From positions 67,946,062 through 68,010,061 of the forward strand of contig OY288242.1 in the NCBI GenBank assembly GCA_958450325.1: a stretch of 64,000 nucleotides of DNA. Reading direction: 5' to 3'. How positions within the stretch are numbered: position 1 is the stretch's first letter; every line of letters begins with the position of its first letter. Origin of the DNA: Agrostemma githago. Lineage: Eukaryota > Streptophyta > Magnoliopsida > Caryophyllales > Caryophyllaceae. The position numbers and the translations under genes are program-made. Under the pieces are notes generated by a model. It was not told the DNA's origin. It did not search any database and worked only from the letters and a program-made list of their open reading frames with translations. Of the stretch, positions 9,941 through 18,506 are shown piece after piece.

Positions 9941-10500
9941 CGTTCAAAGTTCAGGGGGCCTGCCCCCTGTCTGCCCAGAGGCAAGCAGGGTGGCATTTGC
10001 GTTTTTTTTTTATACAAGGTTGGGGGGCCTGCCCCCAGTCCTTGTTGATACGGCCTGACCCTGGCTTTTCGTTCAAAGTCCAGGGGGCCTGCCCCCTGTC
10101 TGTCCAGAGGCAAGCAGGGTAGCCTTTGCGTTTTTTATACAAGGTTGGGGGGCCTGCCCCCAGTCCTTGTTGATACGGCCTGTCCCTGGCTTTTCGTTCA
10201 AAGTCCAGGGGGCCTGCCTCCTGTCTGCCCAGAGGCAAGCAGGGTAGCATTTGCGTTTTTTATACAAGGTTGGGGGGCCTGCCCCCAGTCCTTGTTGATA
10301 CGGCCTGACCCTGGCTTTTCGTTCAAAGTCCAGGGGGCCTGCCCCCTGTCTGCCCAGAGGCAAGCAGGGTAGCATTTGCGTTTTTTTATACAAGGTTGGG
10401 GGGCCTGCCCCCAGTCCTTGTTGATACGGCCTGTCCCTGGCTTTTCGTTCAAAGTCCAGGGGGCCTGCCTCCTGTCTGCCCAGAGGCAAGCAGGGTGGCT
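9941..10500. repeat. Tandem repeat block of Tat-2, about 4.5 units of ~126 bp
   Basis: CGTTCAAAGT recurs at 9941, 10070, 10195, 10320 and 10446 (spacing 125-129 bp). Each unit contains AGGGGGCCTGCC, CAGAGGCAAGCAGGGT, TTTTTTATACAAGG and GGGGGGCCTGCCCCCAG, so a GGGGGC/GCCCCC hairpin is possible per unit. The block sits between the convergent 3' ends of the antisense gene (9715) and pol (10732). Hypervariable 3' tandem repeats are known in Tat/Ogre elements. The frames across it are repeat translations. Confidence 0.95.
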
Positions 10501-10731
10501 TTTGGGTTTGCGTTGGGGGGTTCACTTTTCCTGATTTTGGCAACAGGGGGGCCTCCCCCTATTGCCCCCTGCTCGTTTGTTTGTGAAAGAGTGAACAGAC
10601 AGCGAGTATAAATCTGTATCTTCTCATTTCTTTTAAAAATTCTTTTGACATTGGGGTGGTCGGAGCCGTCGACATTTTTTTATCGTCCTCCGCCTTTTTA
10701 CTGTGAAAGTAAAAACTGCCTACGTTTCTGC

Positions 10732-13700
10732 TCAGACGTAGTATTTTTTCAGCGTATCTGCATTCCAATGAGCGCTCAGCTCTTGTCCCTCTAGATTGGA
10801 TATCCTGTACGTGCCTGGACCCATAACCTGAGTTATTTGATATGGGCCCTCCCAATTGGCACTTAGTTTCCCATGCTCTCTTGATTTTCCAGTTGCCTGT
10901 GTTTTTCTCAGGACTAGCTCGCCCACCTGAAAGCTCCTCTGCCGGACTTTGCTATTGAAGGCTTTCCTCATTCGTTGCTGGTATGCAGCGATATTTGTAC
11001 CGGCTTCCTCTCTTAGCTCACTTACCAGGTCCAGGGCCTCGACCATCGCAGCTTCATTCTCAGCCTGGTTGTAAAGTTGGGAACGCAGAGTGGGAATCCT
11101 TGTTTCAATCGGTAATAAAGCCTCTGCTCCATACACCAAGCCAAATGGGGTCTGGCCTGTAGACTCCTTCCTGGTAGTTCGGATGGACCAGAGTATGCTG
11201 GGGAGTTCATCAGCCCACCTACCCTTGCAGTCATCCACCATTTTCTTCAGGCCATTCAGAATTTGTTTGTTGGCTGCTTCTGCCTGTCCATTGGTTTGAG
11301 GGTGACAGACTGCTGAGTAGGCGACTGAGATGTTATGGCTTTCTAGCCAGATCCTTAGTGGGTCATTATCGAACTGCCTGCCATGGTCGAATACTAGCAT
11401 CTTTGGTACACCGAACCGGGTAATGACATTTTGCCAGATTACCTTTCGGACAGCCGGCTCAGTGATGTTGGGCACTGCTTCAGCCTCCACCCATTTGGTG
11501 AAGTAGTCTATGGCGACTATCAAAAATTTTCTGCCCCCTGTGGCCACTGTGAAGGGCCCTAGAATGTCCATCCCCCATTGAGCAAAGGGAATGGGAGATA
11601 GGATTGGCCTGAGCTCCTGGGCCGGGGCATGGATCGACGGGGCGAAGAGTTGACATTTTCTGCATTTCTGGGTCAGGCTCCTGGCATCTGCCAGCATGGT
11701 AGGCCAGTAGTAGCCTGCCCTGAGGGCCTTGTGGGCCAGCGACCTCCCGCCAATGTGATGTCCACAAATTCCTGAATGGATATCATCCAATACTTCAGCG
11801 GCCTGATCCGCTCGTAGGCATTTAAGCAGGGGATAAGTAAAAGATTTTTTGTAGAGTTCTCCATTAATGAATATGAACCAGGCTGCTTTAGCCTGTACCT
11901 TCCTTCTTTGCAATGGATCTGGTGGTAGGACACCGTGCCTCTTGTACTGGACGAAAGGGGTCATCCAGCTTTCTGGTTCTTCTTCCATGGCATTAATTTC
12001 TTGACCAGGATTAGTAGACCTTTCGTGTAAAACGTCCACCCATACCGACCTCCGGATGTCCTGCAGACTGGAGCTTGCCAGTTTTGACAGGGCGTCTGCT
12101 CTGTTGTTCTGGGATCGGGGAATTTGTTTGATCTCGTATGATTTCAGGCTGGATAGTTCTCTTTTTACCATTTCTAGGTATGAGGCCATTGTTTGGTCTC
12201 TGGCTTCGTATTCCCCATTAATCTGGTTGGCGATGAGTTGGGAATCTGTCGCCAAGATAATTCGCTCCGCCCCTGCAGCCTTAGCTAACCTGACGCCTGC
12301 GAGTACTGCTTCGTACTCTGCCTCATTGTTTGATGCTGGGAAGACGAATCTGAGAGCATGTTCAAAGTCGGTCCCTTCTGGGCTGGTTAATACTACCCCT
12401 GCGCCTGCACCGTTGGCCGTGGAGGACCCATCAGTGTGCACGACCCACTCCTGGGCAGGGGCTTCCTCTTCCCCTGAATGGGAGCACTCCGCCAAAAAGT
12501 CTGCCAGGGCTTGGGCCTTGATGGCTGTTCTCGGCTGGTAAGATATACCCAGCCCACTCAGTTCAATTGCCCATTTCAACAATCTTCCTGATTTTTCGAA
12601 TTTTTCCAACACTTTTTCCAGGGGTTGATCGGTGAGGACAATGACTGGATGCGCGTCAAAATAAGGTCTGAGCTTCCGGGCTGCAATTATGACCGCGTAG
12701 GCAGCCTTTTCAACCATAGGATAATTCTTCTCAGCTGCCCCCAGCGCATGACTCACAAAGTATATAGGTTGCTGGGTGCCTGCTTCTTCCCGCAGGATGA
12801 CTGCGCTGACAGTTATGTTAGTTACTGCGATGTAGAGAAAAAGTTTTTCTCCTGCTACTGGTCTTGCCAGGGTAGGGAGCCTCTTAAGATGGTCCTTCAG
12901 TTGCTCGAAGGCTTCTCTCTGCTCGCTTTCCCATTTGAATTGTTTGTTTCCTTTCAGAATTTTGAAAAAAGGAGTGGCTCTGTCTGCTGATCGGGCAATG
13001 AATCGTGCCAAGGCGGCCATCCGTCCCGTCAGGCGCTGGATGTCCCTGATGGTCTTGGGTTCAGGGAGGTCTAGGACCGCCTGAATTTTTTCAGGGTTGG
13101 CATCAATACCCCGAGAACTGACCAAGAATCCTAGGAATTTTCCGGAGCGGACTCCAAACGTGCACTTTTTCGGATTCAGTTTCATTTTGTAAGCGCGCAG
13201 AGAACTGAAGGTTTCCTGCAAGTCTGTCAGGTGTTCCTTGTCTTCCCTGCTTTTTACGATGGCATCGTCAACATAAGCCTCGATGTTTCTACCTTTCTGC
13301 TTCTCAAACACTTTATCAACCAGACGCTGGTACGTAGCTCCCGCGTTTTTGAGCCCGAAGGGCATCATCTTGTACATGTATGTGCCCGAACTAGTGATGA
13401 ACGCACACTTCACCCTGTCCGGCTGCCATAAGTACACTTGATGGTAGCCTGAAAAGGCGTCCAAGAAGCTTAGCATGGTGTAGCCACTAGTGGCGTCTAC
13501 CAATTGATCGATCCGAGGGAGTGGATAGCAGTCCTTCGGGCAGGCTTTGTTCAGGTTCGTAAAGTCGACGCACATTCTCCATGCTCCAGACGACTTTTTG
13601 ACCATAACAACATTTGCCAGCCATTCTGGGTAGTCGCAGACTTCGATAAAGTCTGCCTTCAAGAGTTTGTTGATTTCTTCCTTGATTGCCGCGTCTTTTT

Positions 13701-16455
13701 CGGCAGACATGTTTCGTTTCTTCTGTTTTACAGGGCGAGCATCCGTGCTTACGTTCAGCTTGTGAACGATGCATGAGGGATCAACGCCGGGCATTTCGTC
13801 TGCGGAATAGGCAAACACGTCCTTGTTTTCTCTCAGAAGTTTGACCAGTTCGGCCTGGTAGGATTCCTCCAAGCCTGTTCCTACCAGGACCTGTCTTCCT
13901 GGTTCTAAGTCCACCAGCATGCTGTCGCCTCCCGGTTCCAGGCGGTCGGGAATCGGGTGCTCAACTGGGACTTCGCCTTCTCTGCAGGGGGAACTGTCAG
14001 CTTTTCTTTTTCCTTTCCTGTCCTTCTCATGCTCTTGTAGGGCCACGGAGTAGCATTGTCTAGCTGACTCCTGGTCCCCACGTATCTTTCCTTCCAGCCC
14101 GAAGTCTGTGACATATGCAATGGTGAGAGCTCTGATGGAGATTGCGGCCTCGATTTCATCCAGCGTGGCCCTGCCAATCAGGGCATTATAGGCAGACCTT
14201 GCGTCCACAACAACAAAGGTTGCCCTGACATTTCTGGCTGCGGAACCCTCTCCGAAGGTGACGGGTAAGTCAATGACGCCCATGGGCAGCACGCCGGCCC
14301 CACTGAATCCATACAGGGATCCGGGAGCGGGCCGTAGATGTCTTTTTTCCAGGCCCATTTTTTCGAAAGCATCCTTGTACAAAAGGTTGGTATATGCGCC
14401 AGTGTCTACCATACATCTTCGCACAATATGGTTGCTGATTTCTAGAGACAGCACCAGAGGATCACTGTGCGGATATATCACCCGCCCTGCATCATCAGGA
14501 GTGATGCTTAGTGTCACTCCCTTTGGGCTCCCCTCTTTCTCAGCGTAGCAGATTTGGTTTCTCAGCTCACGCATTTGCCTTTTTTGACTTCTTCGGCTGA
14601 GCTGGCCCTCAGTGCCCCCTGAAATCACGTGGATTATCATCCGGTTCTGCGCAGACCCCTCGGGTTTCTCAGACACTTCCTTCTGAGACTTGTTTTTAGC
14701 TGCGTAGCTGGCCAACCATCCGTTCCTGATTAATTTCTCAATCTCATCCTTCAGGTGACGGCATTCTTCAGTGGTGTGGCCAATACAGTCGTGGAAAGTG
14801 CAGAACTTCTTTGGGTCGCCTTTTGGGCTGCGAGGTTTGCTTGGACGGTTCCATTTGGCAGTTTCTTTTTCCAGTTCGAAGATTTCCGCCCTGGACTTGT
14901 TCAGAGCGGTGTAACTATCGAATCTGGGTTGGTAGACTGGGCGTTCTCTCTTGGGAGTGTCTCCCTCCTCTTTTTGCTTGCCTGGTTCACCTCTGCCCCT
15001 TCCACCCTGCGGTCCCCCTTGAGGCTTTGCTTGGCCTGCAGGGGTGTCCGTCAGGCCGTGGAACTCCTCCTGCAGAATGAACCCCTCGGCGATTTTTCCG
15101 GCCATGGCCAAGTTTTCTGGCTGAGCCCTGATCATCTGATTTTTCATTTCCCCTGGAAGTAGGGAGATTGTCAGGGCGTAGGCGGCGGTGGAATCGTCGA
15201 TCTCCCTAACCTGCTGGTAGGATAGATCGAATCTTCTCATGTATTCTCTCACACTTTCGCCCTTCTTTTGTTTCAAGGTCATGAGATCGAAACGGGTGAG
15301 ACGTCTTCTCTTGTTTCCAGCATACTGCTCAAGGAAGATCTCAGCCAACTCTATGAAGAACCTGATTGACCCCTGGCGGAGATCTCTGAACCACCCCTGC
15401 GCAAGTCCTACCAGGGTGGTAGGGAAAACTTTGCACCAGATGGCGTCATCTACATCGTACATTCCCATGTGGCTCTCAAAGGCTGCCAGGTGGTCTTCAG
15501 GGTCCGTCGTCCCGTCAAATTTGATGGTGGGCATTTTGATTTTTGGAATAGGGTACTCCTGTACCTCAGGGTGCAACGGGGTTTTCGTAGGCCTGCCCAC
15601 CAGTCGTGACCTGCTCTCCCCAGACTGGTTACCATGTGATTCCCATTGTTTATGGGTTGGTTTCCTCGTACTGGGGGAGCGGTGCCTCGGTGGCGGCCTG
15701 CTAGCTGCCTCGTCCTCTGTTCCCGAGGAGGTCTGCCTGGGCCTTTTCCTCTGGGAGTGACAGAGGTTTTCACCCTGATGGTACCTGGATTCGAGCGGTT
15801 GTCCTCGGTTGAGTCTGGATTGCAAGCTTTGCGATAAGCCGGGGGCTGACTGTTCCTTGGCCGCAGGTGTTAACCTGGAGAAAACTCCGCCTGGCCTTTC
15901 TCCTAGGCGTTTCGACACAGGCTCCCTGGGTCTCATGCGATCCTGTAGTCCTTGAGATAAGCCTCCCTGCCTTCCAGACGCCGATTCTGTCGTGTGAATA
16001 GAGACCGTCTGCTGGGCAGGTGATCCTGGTTTGTCAGTGGTAATGCGCCTCTGCACATGCGTATACACTTGGGCTGTTCTTCTCGCCTTTCTCTGAGCGT
16101 TTCTGGCGGCGGTCCGCCTCGTGCCCCCGGCCTCGTCCCTGCTGCCTGGGGACGGCTGCCTAGGAGCCGAGGCGACCCTGCCCACCAGGTCCTCCGGCGT
16201 GAACTCCTGATCCAGCATCGCAGAGAAGAACGCGGCTGCCTGTGCCATCTGAGCTGGGGTCAGATTAAGAGCACGTCCAGGGCGTGCCCCCAGCTCGGGT
16301 GTCACAGCAGTGTTAGATCTACCGAGGGGATTGGTTCCCTCTACCCCGAGGATTGTGGCAGGAGGGACCCTCTCCAACAGCGGCATTCCGTACAGGGGGG
16401 TCACCGGAGGGACCGTCGGACCCGCTCCTGCACTGTCATCAACGATTTCTGGCAT
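10732..16455 (-). CDS. Tat-2 gag-pol polyprotein, intact
   Basis: One uninterrupted frame of 1907 codons; the start MPEIVDDSAG is ~70 bp from the primer-binding site. Order: gag capsid-like region ~300-450 (KIKMPTIKFDGTTDPEDHL, GWFRDL); Cys/His knuckle-like ~548-565 (CTFHDCIGHTTEEC); aspartic protease ~680 (CMVDTGA); reverse transcriptase ~930-1130 (FLDAFSGYHQ, YVDD at ~1059); a gypsy RNase H ~1150-1310 whose first acidic position reads N (AVTNIT, ~1213); a second RNase H ~1335-1480 (HTDGSS, NEAEYEA, ATDSQL, NNRADAL); integrase ~1555-1800 with HHCC (GICGHH...CRKC) and the acidic triad in GMDILGPF, VFDHGRQF and GQAEAANK. A degenerate first and an acquired second RNase H is a Tat hallmark. All catalytic motifs except the first RNase H look intact, so the element could be autonomous. 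Confidence 0.95.
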   Translation of the reverse strand: MPEIVDDSAGAGPTVPPVTPLYGMPLLERVPPATILGVEGTNPLGRSNTAVTPELGARPGRALNLTPAQMAQAAAFFSAMLDQEFTPEDLVGRVASAPRQPSPGSRDEAGGTRRTAARNAQRKARRTAQVYTHVQRRITTDKPGSPAQQTVSIHTTESASGRQGGLSQGLQDRMRPREPVSKRLGERPGGVFSRLTPAAKEQSAPGLSQSLQSRLNRGQPLESRYHQGENLCHSQRKRPRQTSSGTEDEAASRPPPRHRSPSTRKPTHKQWESHGNQSGESRSRLVGRPTKTPLHPEVQEYPIPKIKMPTIKFDGTTDPEDHLAAFESHMGMYDVDDAIWCKVFPTTLVGLAQGWFRDLRQGSIRFFIELAEIFLEQYAGNKRRRLTRFDLMTLKQKKGESVREYMRRFDLSYQQVREIDDSTAAYALTISLLPGEMKNQMIRAQPENLAMAGKIAEGFILQEEFHGLTDTPAGQAKPQGGPQGGRGRGEPGKQKEEGDTPKRERPVYQPRFDSYTALNKSRAEIFELEKETAKWNRPSKPRSPKGDPKKFCTFHDCIGHTTEECRHLKDEIEKLIRNGWLASYAAKNKSQKEVSEKPEGSAQNRMIIHVISGGTEGQLSRRSQKRQMRELRNQICYAEKEGSPKGVTLSITPDDAGRVIYPHSDPLVLSLEISNHIVRRCMVDTGAYTNLLYKDAFEKMGLEKRHLRPAPGSLYGFSGAGVLPMGVIDLPVTFGEGSAARNVRATFVVVDARSAYNALIGRATLDEIEAAISIRALTIAYVTDFGLEGKIRGDQESARQCYSVALQEHEKDRKGKRKADSSPCREGEVPVEHPIPDRLEPGGDSMLVDLEPGRQVLVGTGLEESYQAELVKLLRENKDVFAYSADEMPGVDPSCIVHKLNVSTDARPVKQKKRNMSAEKDAAIKEEINKLLKADFIEVCDYPEWLANVVMVKKSSGAWRMCVDFTNLNKACPKDCYPLPRIDQLVDATSGYTMLSFLDAFSGYHQVYLWQPDRVKCAFITSSGTYMYKMMPFGLKNAGATYQRLVDKVFEKQKGRNIEAYVDDAIVKSREDKEHLTDLQETFSSLRAYKMKLNPKKCTFGVRSGKFLGFLVSSRGIDANPEKIQAVLDLPEPKTIRDIQRLTGRMAALARFIARSADRATPFFKILKGNKQFKWESEQREAFEQLKDHLKRLPTLARPVAGEKLFLYIAVTNITVSAVILREEAGTQQPIYFVSHALGAAEKNYPMVEKAAYAVIIAARKLRPYFDAHPVIVLTDQPLEKVLEKFEKSGRLLKWAIELSGLGISYQPRTAIKAQALADFLAECSHSGEEEAPAQEWVVHTDGSSTANGAGAGVVLTSPEGTDFEHALRFVFPASNNEAEYEAVLAGVRLAKAAGAERIILATDSQLIANQINGEYEARDQTMASYLEMVKRELSSLKSYEIKQIPRSQNNRADALSKLASSSLQDIRRSVWVDVLHERSTNPGQEINAMEEEPESWMTPFVQYKRHGVLPPDPLQRRKVQAKAAWFIFINGELYKKSFTYPLLKCLRADQAAEVLDDIHSGICGHHIGGRSLAHKALRAGYYWPTMLADARSLTQKCRKCQLFAPSIHAPAQELRPILSPIPFAQWGMDILGPFTVATGGRKFLIVAIDYFTKWVEAEAVPNITEPAVRKVIWQNVITRFGVPKMLVFDHGRQFDNDPLRIWLESHNISVAYSAVCHPQTNGQAEAANKQILNGLKKMVDDCKGRWADELPSILWSIRTTRKESTGQTPFGLVYGAEALLPIETRIPTLRSQLYNQAENEAAMVEALDLVSELREEAGTNIAAYQQRMRKAFNSKVRQRSFQVGELVLRKTQATGKSREHGKLSANWEGPYQITQVMGPGTYRISNLEGQELSAHWNADTLKKYYV

Positions 16456-16522
16456 GTTTGTGTTTAATTTTGTGGTTATGAGTGGTTGATTTTAGTGGGT
16501 AACTCGTGAGCACAACCGTAAG

Positions 16523-16541
16523 CTCCCCACAGACGGCGCCA
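16523..16541 (-). other. Tat-2 primer-binding site
   Basis: In element sense it reads TGGCGCCGTCTGTGGGGAG, three bases from the end of the 5' LTR. The first nine bases match the complement of the tRNA-Asp 3' end, and the rest departs from it. This PBS form is common in plant Ty3/gypsy elements. Tat-1 has a two-base variant at 39109-39126. Confidence 0.85.
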
Positions 16542-16544
16542 AAT

Positions 16545-17222
16545 TGTTCCGGTCACGGAAACAATTTACCCGGTTCAGAACCCGGATGGTACAATTGGAT
16601 TGATTACGGATAATTAGTTGCTTGATTTCCTTGATCTCCCCTTTCCCTCACTCCTGGTATCGGACTTCCCCGGCGGAAAGCGGCCTGCTCCCTGCACAGT
16701 GAACGCACAGGGCCTCGGAGGTTGTCCGAGGAAACCCTCTCCGATGCCTAAGTCAGTCCGTGAAATGCCTTTACGAACCTAGCTCGTGAGGAACTAGGCG
16801 GCGTTTTAAGAGTAAGAGTCTAGAGAGAGAAAATCCAACCCCTCTCATGTGGGAAATGGGGAGGTATTTATACCTTCCCACAAGAGAGAGAAGAGAAAGA
16901 GGAATGGTTGGATGAGAGAGTGACAAGTGGCGGCTTCCCATCCATCCATTCCCAATTACCTTAGGCAAAATGACAGGAGGGCCCCTGGGGTTCGTGGCCC
17001 TGTCGGCCAGGGATTTCCCCAGGGCAGACAGTCTCCAAGTGGGGGGTTGCCAAGCCTTGGCAGGCTGCATTGGTCGGCGCTCTCGGCGGCTGACGGCCAA
17101 CTTAACGTTTTCACGCTTTGTCCTTGGTTCTTGCCGGGGGCTGGTCTTTCGACTCTCCGACAGGGATTGCCCCGGGGCCTGCATAGCAGGCGGTTGATTG
17201 TTAGGCGGCCCACCCCCAATCA
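16545..17222 (-). repeat. Tat-2 5' LTR
   Basis: Identical in length to the 3' LTR. The only difference I saw is G at 16976 against T at 5655. The TATA box in element sense is at 16864-16873. AATAA follows at 17223-17227. The frames 16771-17313 and 16927-17238 repeat the LTR frames at the other end and are not genes. Confidence 0.95.
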
Positions 17223-18506
17223 AATAACAAAGCAATAAAAACGATCTAAGAACGACATTAACAAAATCTAGAGAAAATAATGACGGAACGGTAAATAAAA
17301 TAGCAATCAACAAAATAAAACATAAAACGATCTAAAAACGATGCAAATAAAATCTATAGAAAATAGCCACAACACGATGAAGAAAATAACGATTAACAAA
17401 TAAACTATAAGACGATCAAAGAACAATGCAAGTAAAATAAATGGAAATGATGCAATAACGAAAGAACGAAATTAAAACTAACTAGAGATTAGGGAGTGAA
17501 AGAGAAATATACCAACTATTGAAGAAGATCAACAATAAAGAAGAAAATGACATAGATAAAGAAGATGAAGCTTGATGAAGAGGACAAAAGATTTGTCACT
17601 AATCCTTTAATAATTTCCAAGAATCTTCAATAAAAACTTGAATTAATCTTCTACAAAGCTTGAATAAAGATCTAAAGAAAGGAAACTGATGTAAACTATG
17701 AAGAACTCTAGCTTACTAACTAAGCTAGAGGAAAATGATCTAATTAAATGGATGGTAGTAATGTGATCTAATGGAATGCTAAGTGAGAGATAATAAATGG
17801 TCTCATGAATGGTAATGTGCAACTAACTAGGGTATTTATATATATATAGTAAAGTCTTAATGGATCCTTAAACCTATGCCCAAATCCAACTTTTTGCTCC
17901 ATTAGTGAGACTTCCACCCTTTGTGTCTTCATATGGTGAAACTTCACCGTTCAAAATCTGCCATACACGGACCAATACCGCCGGGTGAAACTTCACCCGG
18001 TGGTTTCACCCGGTGAACATCTTCTAGTTTTGCATTTTTGGACATCTTTATCGTCAGGCGAAAATTCACCCAATGGGTGAAAGTTTCGCCCGGTCATTTC
18101 GCCCGGTGGAGAAGCTTTCTTGAAGATCTTCGGGGAGGTAAAATTACCGTCGGGCGAAACTTCGCCCGGTCATTTCTCATCGGGTGAAACTTCACCCGAT
18201 GGTTTTCTAGCCTCTTTTCTTGTCTCATTCTTCGTCGTTTGATTGGATGGCTTTGAACTTTAAGTTTTGTGCGTTGCTTTTCGAACGGTATTCCTCTCTC
18301 TTGTGCTCGTGGAAGCTCGATCATGCTTTTGATGACAAATCCTATCAAAATTGATAGAAAAACTACCAAAAACACGTAAAACGCACAAGAGGGACGCTAA
18401 TGCGAGAAAGACTTAAAATAGGGTAATATTCGCACTTTAGTCTCGCAAAACGGGGGAAAAACGAGTCTAAATGGGAGGAAAAACGGTCTAAATTTAGCAC
18501 ACATCA
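17223..18506 (-). repeat. Athila-A 3' LTR, proximal segment
   Basis: Continues the LTR begun at 4468 and ends GCACACATCA (sense start TGATGTGTGC). It has a TATA-like stretch (TATATATATATAAATA in sense, about 17832-17848) and a cluster of 18-bp near-palindromes at about 17935-18205. It lacks the MITE present at the same place in the 5' LTR, so it preserves the empty site TTTATATATATATAG. Confidence 0.93.
17935..18205. repeat. Cluster of CGGGTGAAACTTCACCCG-type near-palindromes (Athila-A 3' LTR)
   Basis: At least five copies or half-copies of CGGG(T/C)GAA(A/G)(C/T)TTC(A/G)CCCG lie within 270 bp. The same cluster is in the 5' LTR (34085-34365), in the Athila-A 3' noncoding region (22125-22445) and in the Athila-B LTR (55495-55720). 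It is not part of any frame. Confidence 0.85.

Larger units (their letters stand above)
5224..17222 (-). mobile_element. Tat-2, complete young Ty3/gypsy Tat element
   Basis: Intact 11,999-bp element. The LTRs are 5224-5901 and 16545-17222 (678 bp each, TG...CA ends). I found one difference between them (T at 5655, G at 16976). The target duplication AATAA flanks both sides (5219-5223 and 17223-17227). The matching 5' LTR of Athila-A near 33045-33070 shows the unoccupied site. Gag-pol is on the minus strand (10732-16455), and two extra ORFs are on the plus strand (6254-6835, 7373-9715). Tandem repeats lie at 9941-10500. Two RNase H domains, no chromodomain and antisense ORFs place it in the Tat lineage. 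It looks recently inserted and possibly autonomous. Confidence 0.95.

Noticed and set aside
9941..10500. Possible CRISPR-like array
   Set aside because: Whole units repeat with no unique spacers, inside a plant retrotransposon; an ordinary minisatellite.
9910..10611. Several long frames with repeating peptides in the Tat-2 repeat block
   Set aside because: Direct translation of the ~126-bp tandem repeats, with no family resemblance.
11090..16467. Plus-strand frames opposite Tat-2 gag-pol (for example 14755-15162, 15239-15760)
   Set aside because: Shadow frames of the long minus-strand polyprotein, with no recognisable motifs or promoters.
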